Shown: one piece after another, positions 60,571 to 64,000 of the stretch
Layout: every line of letters begins with the position of its first letter
Numbering within the stretch: position 1 is the stretch's first letter
DNA from: Verrucomicrobiota bacterium
GTDB taxonomy: Bacteria > Verrucomicrobiota > Verrucomicrobiia > Limisphaerales > Pedosphaeraceae
Length of the DNA: 64,000 nt
Direction of reading: 5' to 3'
Assembly: GCA_021325145.1 (NCBI GenBank)
Contig: JAJPHR010000049.1
Coordinates: forward strand, 1-64,000
The notes under the pieces: generated by a model
What the model was told of the DNA's origin: nothing
Database searches by the model: none
Seen by the model: only the letters and a program-made list of their open reading frames with translations
Program-made: the position numbers and the translations under genes

Positions 60571-60645
60571 GGTGGGGCGTGTCACTCCGTGCGCGCCGCG
60601 TTGCACATGCGGACGAGCGGCGGGCAGAGGACTGCCCACCCTGCC
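60571..60645. repeat. Dispersed palindromic repeat, family A
   Basis: GGTGGGGCGTGTCACTCCGT to GACTGCCCACCCTGCC, with a 17-base insertion in the loop side. It lies between the YebC stop and the citrate synthase start. Confidence 0.6.
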
Positions 60646-60684
60646 ACCGGCAACGTCGGATTCGCGAATCCCCATGAAAAAGAT

Positions 60685-61407
60685 TCACTTCAGCGCCGCA
60701 TAGACGCGATGGACATCCTCATGATCGTCCAACGCGTTCAGAAATTCCACAACGTCCTTGCGCGCACTGTCGGTCAGTTCGGGAAAACTTTTGGCCACAT
60801 AACGAATTTCGGAGGCGCTGATGTTCCAGCCTGCCGCCTTCAAGGCTTTGGCCACGTGATCGAGGTCCTTGATTTCAGTCAAAAACCGGGCTCCTTTCTG
60901 CCCTTCCGCAACCTCTTCGGCTTCAAGCGCCTCGATTTCCTGCGCGCCAGCCTCGATGGCATCCCCCTCGGCATCGCGATTCGCATCGGCATGCGTAGCC
61001 TCGACCACGCCCAAATGGTTGAAGAAAAAGCCGACACTTCCCGGCTGGCCCAGCGAACCCGCCTTGAACAAATTGCGAATCTCCGGTGCGGTCCGGTTCC
61101 GATTGTCGGTCAGGCATTCGACCACGACCGGAACCTTGTGGGGCGCAAACCCTTCGTAAGTGATTAACTCAAAGACGATTTTCTCGTCGGTCAACCCCGC
61201 GCCTTTCTTAATGGCGCGTTCGATGGTGTCGCGGGTGACGGAATTCTTGCGGGCTTTCTCGACCGCCGCCGCGAGGCGGGCGTTCAAGTCAGGGTCCGGC
61301 CCGCCAAGTTTGGCCGCGACCATGATTTCGCGGACCAATTTGACGACCAATTGGCCTTTCTTTTGCGCGTTTGCCTCGCGCCCGGCTTGTTTCCATTGTG
61401 CGCCCAA
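60685..61407 (-). CDS. YebC/PmpR-family protein, TTG start
   Basis: A 240-residue YebC-type protein. The family's N-terminus is normally MGxxW; here TTG at 61407 opens GAQWKQAGREANAQKKGQL, with AGGAG 10 bases before it. LAAAVEKARKNSVTRDTIERAIKKG and YEGFAPHKVPVVVECLTDNRNRT are the conserved core. YebC proteins were long annotated as transcription factors and are now also linked to helping ribosomes at proline stretches. The longer ATG-initiated frame adds 58 residues of repeat-derived sequence and is rejected. Confidence 0.93.
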   Translation of the reverse strand: MGAQWKQAGREANAQKKGQLVVKLVREIMVAAKLGGPDPDLNARLAAAVEKARKNSVTRDTIERAIKKGAGLTDEKIVFELITYEGFAPHKVPVVVECLTDNRNRTAPEIRNLFKAGSLGQPGSVGFFFNHLGVVEATHADANRDAEGDAIEAGAQEIEALEAEEVAEGQKGARFLTEIKDLDHVAKALKAAGWNISASEIRYVAKSFPELTDSARKDVVEFLNALDDHEDVHRVYAALK

Positions 61408-62184
61408 GCTAATCGATCTCCTGAAAACGTTGTTTAGTTCCGGCACAGCCTGCCATTGCCTGGAACCCAAAGCAAGACCGGCGCGAAGCGACGGAAGGTT
61501 CAAAGCTTCAAGCACCAAAGACCAGGCTCCAGAGAACGTCCAAAATCCAAGCTCCAAAGGGACGGGATTTGAGACTTCCAAGGCCTCGGCTTGCTCGCGA
61601 GGTTCCGGTTTGCGCAGCCTTGCCCGTTCCCAGGGCTTGATGGACGAGAATAAGCGAGCTAAGAACCTATCCCGGTAGGGCGGGCAGTCCCCTGCCCGCC
61701 GTCGGCGCGCACGGAGTGACCGTCCTTCGCTCGGAAGCTACGGCCTGGCCAGCGCGCCCTGCCGAGATAGGCTCTGAGCCAATCGACAAAGTGGGTCCGG
61801 GGCGAATGTCACGGGTCGGAGGGCAAATGTCACGGGTTGTCACGGGTCGTGTCACGGGTAGCACCTCACGGAAAGCCCGTCTTTATTGGGTTGTCACGAC
61901 GTCACGGGTCCAGAGGGGGCAAGGGGCCGGCGCGGAGCGCCGGAAACGCCAAATTCCAAACATCAAGCTCCAAAAACAACGCCCCAGCTTCCAACCGCCA
62001 GGGAATCAAACCGCTGGGTGAAAAAGTTAAGGGAAGTTAAAGTAAATTAAGCTAAATTAAACCTGAAAACAAATCGGGCAGACGGGACTGGCGGGGGAGT
62101 TTACGGCAAAGCTCCGGCAATTGAAACTTTTTTGAAAAATTATTTTGCATTTTTCACAGGGCTTGTTAAAAATTGCGTCTGACG
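61408..62184. repeat. Repeat-rich intergenic region
   Basis: Four kinds of repeat fill this stretch, and no gene is supported. (a) 61490-61560 and 61950-62000: iterated words such as TCCAA, CCAAGCTCCAA and AAGCACCAA. (b) 61658-61780: a long family A copy with both flanks (CTAAGAACCTATCCCGG... and ...GAGATAGGCTCTGA). (c) 61808-61909: five exact copies of GTCACGGGT. (d) 62045-62063: AATTAAGCTAAATTAAACC, shared with 12926-12944. It lies upstream of both the YebC gene and the TolQ gene. Confidence 0.7.
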
Positions 62185-62212
62185 TTGACCAAAGAACGTT
62201 CGGGCGCATAAT
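62185..62212 (+). promoter_or_regulatory. Candidate sigma-70 promoter of the tolQ operon
   Basis: TTGACC at 62185-62190 and CATAAT at 62207-62212, 16 bases apart (17 if ATAATA is taken), about 43 bases before the ATG. Five of six matches in each box. The upstream tract is AT-rich. Confidence 0.55.
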
Positions 62213-62254
62213 AATTCCTCACGACCGAGCAAAACGTGGTTTAATCGTGATGGA

Positions 62255-62986
62255 ATGAATGTACCTGTATTTCTAGGCGCAGCAGCCGATAAGTCCAGCC
62301 AACTGGAATTGCTTTACGTTTGGGACCAAGCAACTCCCGAGGCCAAGGTCATCATCTTCTGCCTGCTCATTTTCTCCATCGTGGCCTGGTCGGTCATGAT
62401 CCAGAAGGCCCTCCAGATGCGCCGGGCCAAGAAGCTCAACCAACACTTCGGCTCGGAATTCAAGACCCAGCCGAGTGTCCTCGGCATCTTTGACCGGCGC
62501 TTGCAAGTGGACGGTTGCCCCTTGTTCATGGTTTATCAGGCGGGCAGCCTGGAACTGGATGCGCGATTGAAAAATATTTCGGGCGATGCGCGCAAAAAAT
62601 TCGTCTCACTCAAAGGCATGGAACACGTGAAGCGCAGCCTCGAAAACCGGGTCGCCCAGGAATCGCTCAAGCTGGAGTCGGGATTGATCCTGCTCGCGAT
62701 TGCCGTCAGCGGCGCGCCGTTCCTTGGGTTGCTGGGCACGGTCTGGGGCGTGATGAGCACGTTTGGGCATATCGCCCAGCAAGGCAACGCCAGCATGGCC
62801 GCCATGGCCCCCGGCGTTTCCGCCGCGCTGATCACCACCGTGGCCGGTTTGCTGGTGGCGATACCGTCCATGTTCGGTTACAACTGGCTGGTGCATAACC
62901 TGCGCGTGTTGACCGTGGAACTGGACAATTTCGCGCAGGAACTCGTTTCCAAAATGGAAACGGAATATTTGGAGGAAAGGGATTGA
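62255..62986 (+). CDS. MotA/TolQ/ExbB-type proton channel protein
   Basis: A 243-residue inner-membrane protein. A first membrane segment (VIIFCLLIFSIVAWSVMIQK) is followed by a cytoplasmic domain of about 100 residues, then two membrane segments (LILLAIAVSGAPFLGLLGTVWGVMSTF and MAAMAPGVSAALITTVAGLLVAIPSMF). GLLGTVWG and GVSAAL-TT are the channel motifs. With the TolR/ExbD protein it would power TonB or Tol-Pal. The next gene is 166 bases downstream, with a palindromic element between. Confidence 0.92.
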   Translation: MNVPVFLGAAADKSSQLELLYVWDQATPEAKVIIFCLLIFSIVAWSVMIQKALQMRRAKKLNQHFGSEFKTQPSVLGIFDRRLQVDGCPLFMVYQAGSLELDARLKNISGDARKKFVSLKGMEHVKRSLENRVAQESLKLESGLILLAIAVSGAPFLGLLGTVWGVMSTFGHIAQQGNASMAAMAPGVSAALITTVAGLLVAIPSMFGYNWLVHNLRVLTVELDNFAQELVSKMETEYLEERD

Positions 62987-63012
62987 AATGAATTTGACCT
63001 GCCAAATTTGTA

Positions 63013-63077
63013 GCAGCCAACGGGAACAGGCTCTGACTTTTCCGGAAGAGAGATCAGAGCCTCCTTACGTCGGCTGC
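63013..63077. repeat. Nested palindromic element between tolQ- and tolR-type genes
   Basis: Outer arms GCAGCCAACG (63013-63022) and CGTCGGCTGC (63068-63077), one mismatch; inner arms AGGCTCTGA (63028-63036) and TCAGAGCCT (63054-63062), exact. It would form a long interrupted stem in the operon's mRNA. The outer sequence looks like one end of a dispersed repeat. Confidence 0.65.
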
Positions 63078-63152
63078 CACGATTTATTGAATCCGCGCTG
63101 CCCGTCTCTTGTCAGTCTTAATGCTTTTCGGATCGCCTGATGTAGAAGAAAT

Positions 63153-63578
63153 ATGCGCCGTTTTTCACAACGCAATTCGCTGGTGACGCTGAGTGACATC
63201 AATATCACTCCGCTGCTCGATCTGGCGTTCGTGTTGCTGATCATCTTCGTCATCACCACGCCGTTGCTGGAAAAGGGATTGGATCTCCAGTTGCCCTCGG
63301 GTGTCGGAAAGGCAGACGGCAATCAGTTGCAGAAAAAGGACATTCGCACAGTGGAAGTCAGTCCCCAAGGCTACTACGTTCTGGACACCCACCCCATGAA
63401 GCTGGCCCAAATCGGGCAACGGCTGGCGGCAGACTTTCGCAGTAATCCGAATCTGTTGGTTTATATCCGGGCGGACAAGAATGCCCGCGTGGAACTCCTG
63501 ACCGACATTCTCGACCAATGCCGGCAAATCGGCATCACCCGTTTTTCCGTGCGCAGCGACGCCCGCCCGCGACCATGA
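63153..63578 (+). CDS. ExbD/TolR-type protein
   Basis: A 141-residue protein. A short cytoplasmic start leads to SLVTLSDINITPLLDLAFVLLIIFVITTPLL, with the essential membrane Asp in NITPLLDL, and the periplasmic domain ends FSVRSDARPRP. Partner of the TolQ/ExbB protein upstream. The stop overlaps the next start by 4 bases (ATGA). Confidence 0.93.
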   Translation: MRRFSQRNSLVTLSDINITPLLDLAFVLLIIFVITTPLLEKGLDLQLPSGVGKADGNQLQKKDIRTVEVSPQGYYVLDTHPMKLAQIGQRLAADFRSNPNLLVYIRADKNARVELLTDILDQCRQIGITRFSVRSDARPRP

Positions 63579-64000
63579 ACCGCTCGCAAAAGAAATGTCT
63601 GATCGTGTCGGCAGCCTTGCATGGGCTGTTGCTGGGGATTGCGTTGTTCGGTTCGGCGCTGATGCCCTCACCGAACCCGCCCCCCTCCCAACCAATCCAA
63701 GTTTTTGATCCCAAAATGGTAACCGACGCGCTTACCACCGGAGGGAGTCCCGCGGCTGTTCCGCCTGCCGCTCCGCCGCCAATGGCCCCGCCCCCTCCCG
63801 AAGTAAGACCGCCCGCGCCAGAGCCAAAACCCGAACCGCCGAAGGTGGAACCACTTAAACCAATCGTGCCGGAGGTCAAACGCCCAGAGCGCGAGGTCGA
63901 GCCGGTCAAAAATCCTAAACCCGAGTTGGCAGGTGATGAACCTGTCAAACCGAAGAAAAAAATTGTTCTCGATGCGAGTGATCTGAAAGAAATCAGGCAT
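63575..64000 (+). CDS. TonB/TolA-like energy-transfer protein (3' end outside window)
   Basis: The first 142 residues of a protein with one N-terminal membrane segment (CLIVSAALHGLLLGIALFG) and a long Pro/Lys/Glu-rich linker (PPEVRPPAPEPKPEPPK), as in TonB and TolA. The last visible part, KKKIVLDASDLKEIRH, begins a new domain. The C-terminal domain that would separate TonB from TolA lies beyond the edge. Third gene of the operon. Confidence 0.85.
   Translation, partial: MNRSQKKCLIVSAALHGLLLGIALFGSALMPSPNPPPSQPIQVFDPKMVTDALTTGGSPAAVPPAAPPPMAPPPPEVRPPAPEPKPEPPKVEPLKPIVPEVKRPEREVEPVKNPKPELAGDEPVKPKKKIVLDASDLKEIRH

Noticed and set aside
61808-61909. GTCACGGGT cluster as a plasmid-type replication origin.
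   Set aside because: No replication initiator gene and no AT-rich melting region of the usual kind beside it; the context is chromosomal housekeeping.

Overview
The window looks like a chromosomal segment of a Verrucomicrobiota bacterium, probably from the Pedosphaera/Limisphaera side of the phylum. The pointers are a Planctomycetes-Verrucomicrobia (PVC) type bacterial microcompartment operon, a giant secreted protein of autotransporter-associated beta-strand repeats, a BNR/sialidase-type gene remnant, a DUF6483 protein, paired ThuA proteins, and many short palindromic intergenic repeats. Placement is by gene content and style only; no rRNA is present.

Region 1 (1-8354): a minus-strand microcompartment operon read from 7337 down to the left edge: pduL, two BMC-H genes, ackA, a third BMC-H, a BMC-P, a CoA-acylating aldehyde dehydrogenase, two more BMC-P, a class II aldolase and a truncated lactate/malate dehydrogenase. 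A divergent DeoR-type regulator faces it across a 96-base gap holding a helically phased array of repeats, the likely operator. The enzymes fit breakdown of L-fucose/L-rhamnose-derived sugar phosphates via lactaldehyde to lactyl-CoA, lactyl-phosphate and lactate plus ATP.

Region 2 (8365-21671): a GT9 glycosyltransferase, a DyP-type peroxidase with a co-transcribed partner of unknown function that contains two similar halves, tRNA-Arg(UCU), an apparently self-regulated LysR gene, and the giant beta-strand repeat protein (about 2,300 residues) with a terminator behind it and two palindromic sites in front.

Region 3 (21672-29859): a TauE/SafE transporter and a signalling block: multi-PAS/GAF histidine kinase, CheB-CheR-coiled-coil-PAS fusion, and a divergent CheB without receiver domain but with a C-terminal Cys cluster.

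Region 4 (29941-39774): core metabolism: argC, rpsI, rplM, fabH, plsX, rpmF, a YceD/DUF177 gene, coaD, fabI, a TlpA-like thioredoxin protein, a BNR-protein remnant, fabG and a phospholipid-methyltransferase-like gene.

Region 5 (40008-49308): small genes, an MFS transporter, an orphan pilin, a CpxRA-like two-component system with a divergent secreted EF-hand protein, an overlapping operon of FkbM methyltransferase and two GT2 enzymes, and DUF6483.

Region 6 (49433-54023): an ECF sigma factor overlapping a large membrane protein that joins an anti-sigma-like N-terminus, a PH-like domain and a serine beta-lactamase domain, next to a tandem-duplicated DUF3887-like gene preceded by a decayed second copy of the sigma gene.

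Region 7 (54072-64000): a GH42 protein whose expected acid/base Glu is Gly, a cupin, two ThuA proteins separated by a MITE-like element, citrate synthase, a YebC protein with a TTG start, a repeat-rich intergenic stretch, and a TolQ-TolR-TonB/TolA operon cut by the right edge.

Across the window at least eight copies of one palindromic intergenic repeat and several other hairpin families occur.
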